The notes below the pieces were generated by a model. The model was given only the letters and a program-made list of their open reading frames with translations. It did no database searches and was not told where the DNA came from. Shown here one piece after another: positions 12,914 to 21,391 of a stretch of 24,755 nucleotides of DNA. Source of the DNA: Bordetella parapertussis (GTDB taxonomy: Bacteria; Pseudomonadota; Gammaproteobacteria; Burkholderiales; SG8-39); the NCBI GenBank assembly GCA_945906975.1, contig CAMDRY010000008.1, positions 1 to 24,755 of the forward strand, in the 5' to 3' direction. The position numbers and the translations under genes were made by a program. Numbering within the stretch: the stretch's first letter is position 1; the number at the start of each line of letters is the position of its first letter.

Positions 12914-13744
12914 CTATTTGAACCAGCCAAAAAACCTCGAAACAAATCCGCGCGGCGCGGCGTAATCGCGCACCACTTTGACCAGGATTACCGAGATATT
13001 GTCACGCCCACCGTTATCATTGGCCATCTGCACAAGTTGCTGACAGCACAGCTTGATGTTGGCGCCAAGCGTTTGCACGGCCATGCCAATATCTTCGTCG
13101 CTCACCATGTCACACAGTCCATCCGAACAAAGCAGGTAAATATCACCCACCTGCGAGTCGTAATCGTTTATTTCCGGCTCAACCTCCGGATCGATCCCAA
13201 GGGCGCGCGTTACCAAATTTTTATTATGCGAAGTCTTTGCCTGCTCCGGCGTTATCAAACCGCTGTCAATCTGCTCTTGCAGCAACGAATGATCCTTTGT
13301 GACCTGACTGAACTCGTCCCCCCTGAGCCGATACAGTCGTGAGTCGCCAATGTGCGCGACTGTGACCTTGTTGTCGTGAAACATCGCCACCACCAGCGTG
13401 GTTCCCATACCGGAGTACTGCGCTTGGCTTTGCGCGGCCTGATAAATCGAAGTATTAGCCTTGGCTATTTGCTCGCGAAGCATAGACTGGGCTACAGTCT
13501 GGCCGCTCTGGGGGTCGATATCGAACGGCGAATATTCCTCGAGCATTTGCTGCAGTTCTGTGCTTATGACCGTAGTCGCCATGCAACTGGCAACCTCGCC
13601 CGCGTTGTAGCCGCCCATCCCGTCGGCGAGCACTACGATCCCCTTGTCCGCATCAGAGGCGATCGAATCTTCATTGTGCGAGCGCACAATGCCTGGATCG
13701 GTATGACTCGCTATTTCGAGCACGGAATTCAAATGTAAGCTCAT
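12914..13744 (-). CDS. PP2C-family Ser/Thr protein phosphatase
   Basis: From ATG 13744 the protein has 276 residues, the usual size of soluble bacterial Stp/PstP catalytic domains. It contains the metal-binding motifs in order: RSHNEDS, LADGMGGYNAGEVAS, GTTLVVAM, IGDSRLYRLR, TKDHSLLQ, LLCSDGLCDMV and GGRDNISVILV. It should dephosphorylate Ser/Thr-phosphorylated proteins with Mn2+ or Mg2+ in the cytoplasm. A longer GTG start at 13786 adds 14 residues with no family resemblance, and neither start has a strong Shine-Dalgarno. The FHA gene follows at 14 bases. A kinase remnant lies 103 bases upstream, so the cognate kinase may have been lost or be encoded elsewhere. Confidence 0.92.
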   Translation of the reverse strand: MSLHLNSVLEIASHTDPGIVRSHNEDSIASDADKGIVVLADGMGGYNAGEVASCMATTVISTELQQMLEEYSPFDIDPQSGQTVAQSMLREQIAKANTSIYQAAQSQAQYSGMGTTLVVAMFHDNKVTVAHIGDSRLYRLRGDEFSQVTKDHSLLQEQIDSGLITPEQAKTSHNKNLVTRALGIDPEVEPEINDYDSQVGDIYLLCSDGLCDMVSDEDIGMAVQTLGANIKLCCQQLVQMANDNGGRDNISVILVKVVRDYAAPRGFVSRFFGWFK

Positions 13745-13847
13745 CCGATCAGCGCCGGCCCGGAATTGCGCGAGCAGGCCCAGCACGTAAAGGCGCGGGG
13801 AGTCTTTCGGTCACTCTGATATTTTTTTTCATATTAAACCGCCATCC

Positions 13848-14144
13848 TCAAAGACTTATATCGATGCCACCCGCGCCAAAGGGCTGCGCCGTAGCTGCAC
13901 CACGCCTGGTTTCTCGTAGTGCAGCTGCGAAAGTGTCCCCATCCTGCAACCGTTCCGCCAGTTCTTTAGGCATCGTCCGGTCAAGAAACGCCACCAATGC
14001 CCGAGGCAGATTGGGGTTGTATTGCAGGATGTCCGGAGCCTGTTCGTCGGCAATCCTAAACATAAGCTGCACCATGGCGTCTCCGTAGAACGGCTACTTG
14101 CCGCACGCCATCTGATAGATGGCTCACAGCCAGATAGAAAAGAT
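13848..14144 (-). pseudogene. Decayed Ser/Thr protein kinase, C-terminal remnant
   Basis: Reading leftward from about 14120, the frame gives YQMACGK, a TAG stop (14096-14094), then PFYGDAMVQLMFRIADEQAPDI...ALVAFLDRTMPKELAERLQDGDTFAAALR. This matches the end of PknB-type kinase domains (the LYQMxTGKxPF helix through the final ERxxxGxxxAxALR). A second in-frame stop, TGA, lies at 14126-14124, and the nucleotides just upstream (IFS...) no longer align well. The ATP-binding lobe, HRD and DFG motifs are absent from the window. A short ORF of 75 codons from ATG 14075 is all that could be translated, with no catalytic residues. The remnant sits upstream of the PP2C and FHA genes, the usual place for their kinase. 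Confidence 0.82.
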
Positions 14145-14367
14145 GGGGTTTCCTGTCACAGCAGCCGCAACTTAAGCACGGCAAAGCGTCTGTAGGGAAC
14201 CGCTATTAAAGAGCGTATTAATAAAAAAGTTACATTTAAAACAAAATGATAAAGACTATTCTTACAGTCAGATATTATACTAATCAGATTTTTCAAGCAA
14301 ATCGCATGCTTTTGGTGGAAAGCGACTACGCCGTCAACATTTGCGCAGGTGGCAGCTTGGATATCTC
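14145..14367. other. AT-rich non-coding stretch
   Basis: No gene is recognisable here. The part from about 14205 to 14300 is markedly AT-rich and carries promoter-like hexamers on both strands, such as TATACT at 14276-14281 (plus) and TTGTTT with TAATAC about 18 bases apart on the minus strand near 14240-14215. The latter could drive the kinase-remnant/PP2C/FHA operon. No element is strong enough to call on its own. Confidence 0.35.
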
Positions 14368-14398
14368 AAAAAAAACCCCGGTTGATTCCCGGGGTTTT
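14368..14398 (-). terminator. Rho-independent terminator of the oxc-frc-formyltransferase operon
   Basis: On the minus strand AACCCCGG and CCGGGGTT form an eight-base-pair stem around a seven-base loop, running directly into eight T residues. It begins about 20 bases after the stop of the formyltransferase gene. It insulates the oxalate operon from the signalling genes. Confidence 0.92.
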
Positions 14399-14417
14399 CT
14401 ATTGGCTTCGGCATTTT

Positions 14418-15350
14418 TCAACTGCCAAACATGGCACCGACGCTTAGTCCATTTTGCGCAAGAAAGTCTGCTGCGGAAACCTTTTTGCCATCCTCATGCT
14501 TTACCTTCATCACCTCTATCCGTCCGCCTTGCGCCGTAATGGAAAAACCGCCGGAACCGACTGCGGCAATTTCACCGATTTTTCCCTTGACCTCGCCGAA
14601 TGTGCGCACTGTATGCTTGCGCGCATCAAAAATCTGTACCTTTTTCCCGTTCAGCGTCGTCCACGCTCCGGGCGCCGGATTACAGCCGCGAATCAGGTTG
14701 TAAATAAAATCAACGTGATTTGCCCAATTTATTTTCGCCTCGGCCGCGCGACACCAGCCTTCGTATGAGGCCTGACTCTCGTCTTGAGCCAGCTGTTTGT
14801 GCTTGCCCGCCACCACCATATCGGCCGCCTCGATCATCGCCTGCACCCCCATCGGGAACAGCCGGTCGAAATAAACCGTCCCCAGCGTATCATCTGCGCT
14901 GAGCACCGTCTCTTTCTGCAAGATGATTTCTCCCTCGTCCAATCCGTCCGACGGGCGGAAAATGGTCAGACCGGTCTTGGTCTCACCGCGGATGAGCGGC
15001 CAGTTTATCGAACTTGGACCACGATATTTGGGCAGCAACGAAGGGTGATACTGGATGGTGCCGTGTTTCGGGATACTCACGAATTCCTGCGGGGCAAACT
15101 GCAAGACAAAAGCCATGATCCCGATGTCGGTGTTGAGGCTCCTGAGCGCTTCTGAAGCCTCGGCGTCCTTCAACGACTTGAACTGAAACACCTGAAGACC
15201 CTTTTCGAGGGCGAGCACTTTCAACGGATCTGGTTTCGCGCCTTCCTTTTCGGGAGCACAAAATACCCCGGCCACATCATCACCACGGGCAAGAAAAGCC
15301 TCAAGCACTGCCTTGCCAAAATCCTGCTGACCAATGATTGCAATACGCAT
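14418..15350 (-). CDS. Formyltransferase resembling the 10-formyl-THF dehydrogenase hydrolase domain
   Basis: The 310-residue protein is closest in pattern to the N-terminal folate hydrolase domain of ALDH1L1: MRIAIIGQQDFG, GVFCAPEKEGAKPDPL, YHPSLLPKYRGPSSINWPLIRG, SDGLDEGEIILQ, and SYEGWCRAAEAKINW. Catalytic His102 and Asp138 are present, but the Asn of methionyl-tRNA formyltransferase (N-x-H) is replaced by Gln100, so it is unlikely to be the housekeeping Fmt. A C-terminal OB-like domain (about 205-310) follows. The ATG at 15350 has GGAG eight bases upstream; a longer reading lacks this. It is the third gene of the oxc-frc operon, 67 bases after frc, so a role in moving the formyl group between formyl-CoA and tetrahydrofolate, or releasing formate, is inferred. 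Confidence 0.85.
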   Translation of the reverse strand: MRIAIIGQQDFGKAVLEAFLARGDDVAGVFCAPEKEGAKPDPLKVLALEKGLQVFQFKSLKDAEASEALRSLNTDIGIMAFVLQFAPQEFVSIPKHGTIQYHPSLLPKYRGPSSINWPLIRGETKTGLTIFRPSDGLDEGEIILQKETVLSADDTLGTVYFDRLFPMGVQAMIEAADMVVAGKHKQLAQDESQASYEGWCRAAEAKINWANHVDFIYNLIRGCNPAPGAWTTLNGKKVQIFDARKHTVRTFGEVKGKIGEIAAVGSGGFSITAQGGRIEVMKVKHEDGKKVSAADFLAQNGLSVGAMFGS

Positions 15351-15417
15351 CGCGCTTTCTCCGTAAGACTCACACAGTCGGACGCACCGCACTTATCCAG
15401 TGCGGCGCTTAAGCCTT

Positions 15418-16689
15418 TCAGGCCACTTTTTTCGGCGGCAGGCTAAACGCACCAGCCGTTTTAAGCGCCGCCACCTTGCTGTCGTCATAACCTAATACGG
15501 TCTTCAACACCTCGTCGGTGTGCTCGCCCAGCAGGGGCGAGCGCTCAATTTTGGCCGGAGACGCTGACAGTTTTATCGGCATGCCGACGTTCCACCACTT
15601 GCCGCGCGCCGGATGATCCAGTTCCACATACATATCCCTGCCGCGAATATGCTCGTCGTTTGCCAGATCTTCGGTGGACATGATTGGCCCGCAAGGCACG
15701 TCGAGCGGGTTGAGAATCGCCATGAATTCGCGCTTGGTATGATTCGATGCGAACTTGGTGATCAGAGCCCACATTTCGTTCTGATTTTTACGGCGGTCTG
15801 CAACCGTCGCAAATTTCGCATCTGTCGAAAGCCCCGGCATGCCCAGATCGGGACCGATACGTTTGGCGAGCGCATCCCAAACAGCCTCCTGTACAACGAC
15901 ATAAATGTAATCGTTAGAACCGCCGGGCTTGCACATGATGGCGTTCCCCAATTGGCCGCCACCCGAATCATTGCCGGCGCGCGGAACCGCCCCCATCCCT
16001 TGCTCGGTCGGAACCGAATACTCGGAGAGGGATTGCCGGGACAGGCGCTGATGGTCGCGGAATTTCACCCGGCACAAGTTCATCACACCATCCATCATTG
16101 CCACCTCAACGTACTGGCCCTTGCCGGTACGCGTGGCCTGGTGCAAGGCTCCGAGCAGACCGATTGCGAGGTGTAGGCCGGTACCTGAATCACCGATCTG
16201 CGCGCCGGTAACGAAGGGGGGGCCGTCCGGCACGCCAGTCGTGCTCATTGCGCCCCCCATCGCCTGCGCGACGTTTTCGTACGCCTTGAACTCGGCGTAG
16301 GGACCGCTGGAGCCGAAGCCCTTGATTGATCCCATCACGATCCTGGGGTTGATCTGGTGAATTTTTTCCCACGTAAAACCGAAGCGGTCGAGAACGCCTG
16401 GTCCAAAATTCTCCATGACAATGTCGCACTGTTTTACAAGATCGACAAAAACCGCCTTACCTTCTGCGGTCTTCATGTTGACTGTAATCGAGCGCTTGTT
16501 GCAATTGAGCATGGTGAAATAAAGGCTGTCCGCCCCCGGCACATCACGCAACTGACCGCGCGTGGCGTCCCCCTGCGGCGGCTCAAACTTGATTACATCG
16601 GCGCCCATCCACGCCAGCAACTGCGAGCACGTTGGTCCGGCCTGCACGTGGGTCATGTCGAGGATACGAACACCTTTTAATGCTTCCAT
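15418..16689 (-). CDS. frc: Formyl-CoA:oxalate CoA-transferase
   Basis: The 423-residue protein closely follows the class III CoA-transferase of Oxalobacter formigenes (428 residues). The HVQAG loop lies near the N-terminus, the catalytic aspartate is about residue 167 in [11 protein letters not shown], and the glycine-rich loop [11 protein letters not shown] and [11 protein letters not shown] end-segment are present. It transfers CoA from formyl-CoA to oxalate, giving oxalyl-CoA and formate, in the cytoplasm. ATG 16689 has GGAG six bases upstream; an in-frame TTG at 16701 overlaps that site and was not used. It lies 61 bases after oxc and 67 before the formyltransferase gene. The pairing with oxc makes the assignment more secure than family alone, because related transferases act on other acids. 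Confidence 0.93.
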   Translation of the reverse strand: MEALKGVRILDMTHVQAGPTCSQLLAWMGADVIKFEPPQGDATRGQLRDVPGADSLYFTMLNCNKRSITVNMKTAEGKAVFVDLVKQCDIVMENFGPGVLDRFGFTWEKIHQINPRIVMGSIKGFGSSGPYAEFKAYENVAQAMGGAMSTTGVPDGPPFVTGAQIGDSGTGLHLAIGLLGALHQATRTGKGQYVEVAMMDGVMNLCRVKFRDHQRLSRQSLSEYSVPTEQGMGAVPRAGNDSGGGQLGNAIMCKPGGSNDYIYVVVQEAVWDALAKRIGPDLGMPGLSTDAKFATVADRRKNQNEMWALITKFASNHTKREFMAILNPLDVPCGPIMSTEDLANDEHIRGRDMYVELDHPARGKWWNVGMPIKLSASPAKIERSPLLGEHTDEVLKTVLGYDDSKVAALKTAGAFSLPPKKVA

Positions 16690-16750
16690 TCTGATCTCCA
16701 AAAATTCTTACGCAGACGAAAGCTCACCTGCTTTCGCTAAACGGCTTGGC

Positions 16751-18487
16751 TTACTTCTTTTTGGCGCTTTGCGGATTCAAGCTTGTGATGCGGCCGCTTT
16801 CTGGCCCTGCGGTTTCATCAATGACGGCGTTGATCAACGTCGGCTTGCGCGAGCGAATGGCGTCTTCCATCGCCTTGCGCAACTCGGCCGGGTTCGTGGC
16901 GTTAACGCCCACGCCACCAAAGGCCTCCATCAGTTTGTCATAGCGCGCCCCCTTGACGAAAACGGTGGGTGCGACATCAGTACCGCCGGTGGGGTTTACG
17001 TCGGTGCCGCGGTAGACACCGTTGTTGTTGAAGACCACCACGCATACTGGCAGGTTGTAGCGGCAGATTGTCTCGACTTCCATTCCCGAGAACCCGAAGG
17101 CGCTGTCACCCTCGATCGCGATGACCTGCTCGCCGCTGACCACGGCGGCGGCGACGGAAAACCCCATGCCTATGCCCATGATTCCCCAGGTCCCCACATC
17201 CAGGCGCTTACGCGGCTTGTACATGTCGACAATGCTTCGGGTGAAGTCCAGCGCGTTAGCCCCCTCGTTCACCAAAATAGCATCCGGGTTGGCCCTGATG
17301 ATGTCGCGTACGACATTCAGCGCACTGTGAAAATTCATCGGCGCCGGATCCTTGGCGAGCGTCTCGGCCATTTTGGCGAGGTTCTTGCCCTTGCGCTCTG
17401 CAATGGCCCCCAGCCACTCAGCCGACGGCTTCGCCCATTTCGAACCAATGCCGGCGAGCAGCGCGCTCACGCAGGATCCGATGTCACCAACCAAGGGCGC
17501 TTCTATGCGCACGTTGCTGTCCATCTCAGTCGGAGAGATATCGATCTGAATAAACCTCTGCCCTCCCCATGCCTTGGAATCCTTGCCCCCCCAAGTCTTG
17601 CCCTTGCCTTGGGAGAGCAGCCAGTTCAGGCGCGCACCGATCAGCACCACCACATCGGCCTCAGGAAGCACGTAGGAGCGCGCCGCTGCGGCCGACTGTT
17701 CGTGCGTGTCTGGCAGCAGGCCCTTGGCCATGGACATGGGCAGGTAGGGGATGCCAGTCCTCTCAACCAGGGCGCGAATATCCGCGTCGGCCTGCGCATA
17801 AGCGGCGCCCTTGCCCAGCAGGATGAGCGGGCGCTTGGCGCCTTTCAGTAAATCGAGGGCGCGCTGCACGGCGTCCTGGGCGGGAATTTGGCGTGGCGCC
17901 GGGTCAACCACCTTGATCAGCGAATTTTTGCCCGCTTCTGCGTCCATGGTCTGGGCGAACAATTTGGCCGGCAGGTCAAGATAGACCCCGCCCGGACGGC
18001 CGGAGACGGCTGCGCGGATGGCGCGCGCGATTCCCACGCCGATATCCTCTGCGTGTAACACGCGATACGCGGCCTTGCACAGCGGCTTGGCGATGGCCAA
18101 CTGATCCATCTCTTCATAGTCACCCTGCTGCAAGTCGACGATCTCGCGCTCGCTAGAGCCGCTGATAAGAATCATCGGAAAGCAGTTGGTCGTCGCGTTC
18201 GTCAGGGCGGCCAGACCATTCAGGAATCCGGGGGCAGACACCGTCAGGCAAATGCCGGGCTTTTGCGTCATGAAGCCGGCGATCGCGGCGGCGTTGCCCG
18301 CGTTCTGCTCATGCCGGAACGAGATCACGCGCATACCTTCGGCCTGCGCCTTTCTGGTGAGATCTGTGATGGGAATACCGGGCAGGCCAAAGATCGTGTC
18401 GATACCGTTGAGTTTGAGGGCATCGATGACCAAGTGAAAGCCATCGGTCATTACGCCCCCGGCAACATCAGGTTCAGCTATTCCCAT
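16751..18487 (-). CDS. oxc: Oxalyl-CoA decarboxylase
   Basis: The 578-residue protein is a thiamine-diphosphate enzyme that matches the O. formigenes enzyme (568 residues) throughout: [51 protein letters not shown] and [11 protein letters not shown]. Catalytic Glu60 (RHEQ), Tyr124 and Glu125 are present, as is the C-terminal ESGRI-SLN segment whose Ser and Arg close the active site. The cofactor motif is [14 protein letters not shown]...NNNGVY. It decarboxylates oxalyl-CoA to formyl-CoA and CO2. The retained ESGRI segment favours oxalyl-CoA decarboxylase over 2-hydroxyacyl-CoA lyase. ATG 18487 has AAGGAG six bases upstream. It is first in the operon and faces a Crp/Fnr-family regulator across a 175-base divergent region containing a palindromic site. 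Confidence 0.95.
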   Translation of the reverse strand: MGIAEPDVAGGVMTDGFHLVIDALKLNGIDTIFGLPGIPITDLTRKAQAEGMRVISFRHEQNAGNAAAIAGFMTQKPGICLTVSAPGFLNGLAALTNATTNCFPMILISGSSEREIVDLQQGDYEEMDQLAIAKPLCKAAYRVLHAEDIGVGIARAIRAAVSGRPGGVYLDLPAKLFAQTMDAEAGKNSLIKVVDPAPRQIPAQDAVQRALDLLKGAKRPLILLGKGAAYAQADADIRALVERTGIPYLPMSMAKGLLPDTHEQSAAAARSYVLPEADVVVLIGARLNWLLSQGKGKTWGGKDSKAWGGQRFIQIDISPTEMDSNVRIEAPLVGDIGSCVSALLAGIGSKWAKPSAEWLGAIAERKGKNLAKMAETLAKDPAPMNFHSALNVVRDIIRANPDAILVNEGANALDFTRSIVDMYKPRKRLDVGTWGIMGIGMGFSVAAAVVSGEQVIAIEGDSAFGFSGMEVETICRYNLPVCVVVFNNNGVYRGTDVNPTGGTDVAPTVFVKGARYDKLMEAFGGVGVNATNPAELRKAMEDAIRSRKPTLINAVIDETAGPESGRITSLNPQSAKKK

Positions 18488-18540
18488 GAAATACTCCTTG
18501 AATTTGTTGTGAGCTTGCCGGACAAAGCTTTCCCATGTAA

Positions 18541-18568
18541 GCCTTGTACTGCAAAGCCTTGTACTGCA
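18541..18568. repeat. Tandem 13-base direct repeat in the oxc upstream region
   Basis: GCCTTGTACTGCA occurs twice, at 18541-18553 and 18556-18568, separated by AA. The copies are identical. They lie between the predicted oxc start site (about 18571) and the oxc ATG, so they would be in the mRNA leader or, if transcription starts nearer the gene, act as an operator. The 15-base period is not a whole number of helical turns. Confidence 0.75.
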
Positions 18569-18577
18569 TCGCTTGGG

Positions 18578-18583
18578 AGTCTA
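18578..18583 (-). promoter_or_regulatory. oxc: Candidate -10 hexamer of oxc
   Basis: The minus strand reads TAGACT, keeping the T1, A2 and T6 positions of TATAAT. Its centre is 32 bases from the centre of the TTGAC-N4-GTCAA palindrome at 18606-18619, the spacing of a class II Crp/Fnr site at -41.5. The predicted start is near 18571, giving an 84-base leader. This is inference from spacing. Confidence 0.45.
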
Positions 18584-18605
18584 GGCAGCCCACCCTTCCA
18601 CAACC

Positions 18606-18619
18606 TTGACTGAGGTCAA
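18606..18619. promoter_or_regulatory. Fnr-like palindrome between oxc and its regulator
   Basis: TTGACTGAGGTCAA is a perfect TTGAC-N4-GTCAA inverted repeat fitting the TTGA-N6-TCAA consensus of Fnr/FixK/Dnr-type regulators. The adjacent regulator gene has the E-x-x-S-R recognition helix expected for TTGA half-sites. For oxc it is placed as an activator site. For the regulator it lies 44-57 bases before the ATG, where its first six bases could act as a -35 (TTGACT, then TTAAAT 18 bases on), suggesting autorepression. Confidence 0.75.
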
Positions 18620-18662
18620 TAATTCCAGCTTAAATTGCCGGTTTGCCTTAAGCTGCAAAACC

Positions 18663-19280
18663 ATGCCCGCCATAGCCGCCCACCCCCAGCGCAACACCAT
18701 CCGACTGCAACTGCAGCACAACTTGATTTTGCGTGAGATCAGCCTTGCCGCCCGGGAAGATCTCGAGCCCAAACTGGAAGTCGTCGAATATAAAAAAGGC
18801 GAGCCCCTCGTCCATCAGGGTTCTACCGGGATGGAGCAATTCTTCATACTCGATGGCATCCTCAAGCGCGTGGTCAGCAATGCTGCGGGAAAGGAAATGA
18901 TCCTGCGTTTTGCCGCCGAACCCGATATGGATACGTCTTACGCGGCATGGCGGCTGAAGACGCCTGTTCCCTACAGCATCAAGGCGGTGACGCGCGTTCT
19001 TGCGGCGCGCATCTCCATGCCACTTTGGGTGGATTTCCTTGAGCGGCATCCGGATGTGAAGCAGCGCTTTGAATACGAAGTCATGCGCCTGATGTCGGAG
19101 GTAATGGCGCACACCATCACGCTACACCTTCTGGACGCCCCCGGCAGGCTGCTGCGCTTCATGCGCAAACACCCCGATCTGCTCGACCGCATTCCCAAAA
19201 AAGAACTGGCCACTTACCTTAACCTTGCGCCCGAAACACTTTCCCGGCTCAAGCAGCGCGTAGCCAGCCCCCTCGAATAA
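18663..19280 (+). CDS. Crp/Fnr-family transcriptional regulator
   Basis: From the ATG at 18663 the product has 205 residues. A cNMP-binding-like beta-barrel (about 20-110) starts LEVVEYKKGEPLVHQGS and lacks the GExAL...R phosphate cassette, so cAMP binding is unlikely. No cysteine occurs anywhere, so an Fnr-type iron-sulfur cluster is excluded. A long dimerisation helix (about 125-155) leads to a helix-turn-helix (KKELATYLNLAPETLSRLKQ) with Glu191, Ser194 and Arg195, the Fnr-type recognition residues. A TTG at 18606 is in frame but lies inside the operator-like palindrome, so it was not taken as the start. It is divergent from oxc and convergent with tctA. The ligand is unknown; an intermediate of oxalate metabolism is a reasonable guess only. 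Confidence 0.9.
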   Translation: MPAIAAHPQRNTIRLQLQHNLILREISLAAREDLEPKLEVVEYKKGEPLVHQGSTGMEQFFILDGILKRVVSNAAGKEMILRFAAEPDMDTSYAAWRLKTPVPYSIKAVTRVLAARISMPLWVDFLERHPDVKQRFEYEVMRLMSEVMAHTITLHLLDAPGRLLRFMRKHPDLLDRIPKKELATYLNLAPETLSRLKQRVASPLE

Positions 19281-19329
19281 CATTCCGGATGCGGGTCACC
19301 GGTTCCTGAAGGGAAGCGAACGCCGGTCG

Positions 19330-20829
19330 CTACGCCGTCCTGGCCTTGAGCTTTTCTATCATCGTTGCCGCGAGCGGCCAGAACAGCAGCACCATCGCAA
19401 ATCCGGTGATGCCGCCAACCAGGCCGTTGGAGAAAAATATCCCGACATCGCCCTGCGACAACAGCATCGACTGGCGGAAAGAGTCCTCGGCACGATCGCC
19501 CAATACCAGTGCAAGCACCAGCGGCGCGAGCGGATAATTGAGCTTCTTGAACAAATAGCCGACGACGCCAAAACCCATCATCAGCCAGACGTCGAACATC
19601 GATCCGTGCACCGTGTAAGCACCGATGGCGCAGATCACCAGAATCACCGGCGCGATGATGGCAAACGGAATGCGCAGGATGGCGGCGAAAAACGGCACAC
19701 AGGTCAGCACGACAATCAGGCCGACAATGTTGCCCAGGTACATGCTGGCGATGAGCCCCCAGACAAAGTCTTTTTGCTCGACAAAAAGCAACGGTCCGGG
19801 CTGCAGGCCCCAGATCAGCAGGCCGCCGAGCAGCACTGCGGCGGTGGGCGATCCGGGTACGCCCAGGGTCAGCATTGGCAACAAGGCGGAAGTGCCGGCC
19901 GCATGGGCCGCCGTTTCTGGCGCCACCACGCCCTCAACCTGCCCGGTACCGAACTTCGCGCCATCCTTGGAAAAGCGTTTGGCCACGCCATAACTCATGA
20001 AGGATGCGGGCGTGGCACCACCCGGAACAATGCCCATGAAGCAGCCGACCAGAGAACTGCGGATCGAGGTGGCCCAGTAGCGCGGCAACTCCTTCCATGT
20101 TTCGAGCACGATCTTGGCGTTCATTTTTGCCTGTTTGCCCTTGAACGCCAGCCCTTCTTCCAGGGTCTGCAGAATTTCACCTATGCCAAACAGGCCGATC
20201 ACCGCAATCAGGAAATCAAAGCCTTTGAGCAATTCGGTAAAACCGAAGGTCAGGCGAAGTTGTCCCGTAACGGTGTCAAGGCCCACCGCAGCAAGCGCAA
20301 AGCCAATCATCATCGCCGCAACCGTCTTTACCGCCGCCCCCTTGGCCATGCCCACGAAAGCGCAAAAGGTGAGCAGGTAGACGGAGAAGAATTCGGGCGG
20401 TCCGAATTCGAGGGCAAATTTGGCAACGAGCGGCGACAGGAAGGTGATCATGATCACCGCCACCAGCGCACCGATAAAGGAGGAGGTAAAGGCCGCCGTC
20501 AGCGCCGCCCCGGCACGCCCCTTTTGCGCCAGCGGATAACCGTCGAAGGTGGTGGCAACCGACCAGGGCTCACCCGGTATGTTGAACAGAATCGAGGTAA
20601 TGGCGCCGCCGAACAAGGCGCCCCAGTAAATGCACGAGAGCATGATGATGGCCGAAGTCGGCGACATGCTGAAGGTGAGCGGCAGCAGGATGGCGACACC
20701 GTTGGCACCGCCCAGCCCCGGCAACACGCCGATGATCACGCCGAGCACCACGCCGACGAACATTAACAGCACATTGAATGGCGACAGCGCAACGCTGAAG
20801 CCGTGCATCAGGGAATTGATTTCATCCAT
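19330..20829 (-). CDS. tctA: TctA-family large membrane subunit of a tripartite tricarboxylate-type transporter
   Basis: The 499-residue protein has about twelve hydrophobic segments. It carries the conserved GVLPGLGGANGVAILLPLTF near residue 35, the mirror-like VPGGATPASFMSYGVAKRFSK in the middle, and LTLGVPGSPTAAVLLGGLLIWGLQPGP, all hallmarks of TctA. It forms the sodium- or proton-driven channel for a carboxylate delivered by the periplasmic TctC protein. ATG 20829 follows GAGGA by about five bases. It starts 9 bases after tctB stops and ends 49 bases from the convergent regulator gene. The substrate cannot be read from sequence; the shared operator with oxc points to oxalate or a related small acid. 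Confidence 0.92.
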   Translation of the reverse strand: MDEINSLMHGFSVALSPFNVLLMFVGVVLGVIIGVLPGLGGANGVAILLPLTFSMSPTSAIIMLSCIYWGALFGGAITSILFNIPGEPWSVATTFDGYPLAQKGRAGAALTAAFTSSFIGALVAVIMITFLSPLVAKFALEFGPPEFFSVYLLTFCAFVGMAKGAAVKTVAAMMIGFALAAVGLDTVTGQLRLTFGFTELLKGFDFLIAVIGLFGIGEILQTLEEGLAFKGKQAKMNAKIVLETWKELPRYWATSIRSSLVGCFMGIVPGGATPASFMSYGVAKRFSKDGAKFGTGQVEGVVAPETAAHAAGTSALLPMLTLGVPGSPTAAVLLGGLLIWGLQPGPLLFVEQKDFVWGLIASMYLGNIVGLIVVLTCVPFFAAILRIPFAIIAPVILVICAIGAYTVHGSMFDVWLMMGFGVVGYLFKKLNYPLAPLVLALVLGDRAEDSFRQSMLLSQGDVGIFFSNGLVGGITGFAMVLLFWPLAATMIEKLKARTA

Positions 20830-20838
20830 GGTCGGTCC

Positions 20839-21348
20839 TCAGTTCAGGCCGAGAACGGCTTCAAGCGGGCCCTTGGGCAGGGGCACCTTGAACCATATTT
20901 CGAACATCAGGAAAAACACAAGGTTGACGCCAAGCGCCACCGGCACGATTTTCAACCAGGCATATTTGCCCAGCCACCACATGAAGAACGCGATGTAAAT
21001 CACTGATGCGACATAAATGCCCAAAAACACGATCAGCCCGACATAAACAGTCGTCGGCACCAGCACCGACATCACCAGTTTGAGCTGGCCGCGAGATACG
21101 AAAGACTCCGCGTTACTGGTGCGAAAAGCGCGTAACAAGGTCACCGCGCTGGAAAAGCAGATCAGCAATCCGATGTAGAAGGGAAAGTAACCGGCCTTGG
21201 GACCCTCATCGCCCCAGGTGATGCCCAGACGAAGGCTGTCGGTGATAACAACGGCACCAAACAAAAGAATGATGGCCGCAACGGCAATCTCGACCGACTT
21301 GTGTGATGCCGCGGGTTGGTCCGTGGCCTGGTCTTTCTGCTCTTCCAT
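20839..21348 (-). CDS. tctB: TctB-family small membrane subunit
   Basis: From ATG 21348, with GGGGGA upstream, the protein has 169 residues and four hydrophobic segments (about 20-38, 60-76, 92-118 and 125-150), the normal size and layout of TctB. The first segment leads into a loop with GDEGPKAGYFPFYIG, which resembles the G-P-x-x-FP signature of the family. A longer reading to 21408 only adds residues without resemblance. It pairs with TctA in the inner membrane. It is separated from tctC by 78 bases that contain a strong hairpin, and from tctA by 9 bases. Confidence 0.88.
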   Translation of the reverse strand: MEEQKDQATDQPAASHKSVEIAVAAIILLFGAVVITDSLRLGITWGDEGPKAGYFPFYIGLLICFSSAVTLLRAFRTSNAESFVSRGQLKLVMSVLVPTTVYVGLIVFLGIYVASVIYIAFFMWWLGKYAWLKIVPVALGVNLVFFLMFEIWFKVPLPKGPLEAVLGLN

Positions 21349-21391
21349 TCGTCCCCCTGCATCCGGTCTAGGTGCCGGCATGTTCAGAATT

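Noticed and set aside
16562..17851. Long plus-strand open frame opposite oxc and the start of frc (429 codons)
   Set aside because: It runs antisense across two certain genes, has a low-complexity composition and no convincing start.
16751..18487. 2-hydroxyacyl-CoA lyase instead of oxalyl-CoA decarboxylase
   Set aside because: The whole sequence follows the O. formigenes decarboxylase including Tyr124, Glu125 and the C-terminal ESGRI segment, and frc is adjacent.
18606..18662. TTG at 18606 as the start of the Crp/Fnr regulator
   Set aside because: That codon is part of the TTGAC-N4-GTCAA palindrome and has no ribosome site. The extra 19 residues do not look like part of the domain, so ATG 18663 was chosen.
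19281..19329. Shared terminator between the regulator and tctA
   Set aside because: Imperfect CCGGTTC/GAACgCCGG arms exist, but the loop is long and no T-run follows on either strand.
19606..20766. Long plus-strand open frame opposite tctA (386 codons)
   Set aside because: The translation is rich in His, Arg, Gln and Gly with no family resemblance, as expected for the antisense of a GC-rich membrane-protein gene. The minus-strand TctA is unmistakable.
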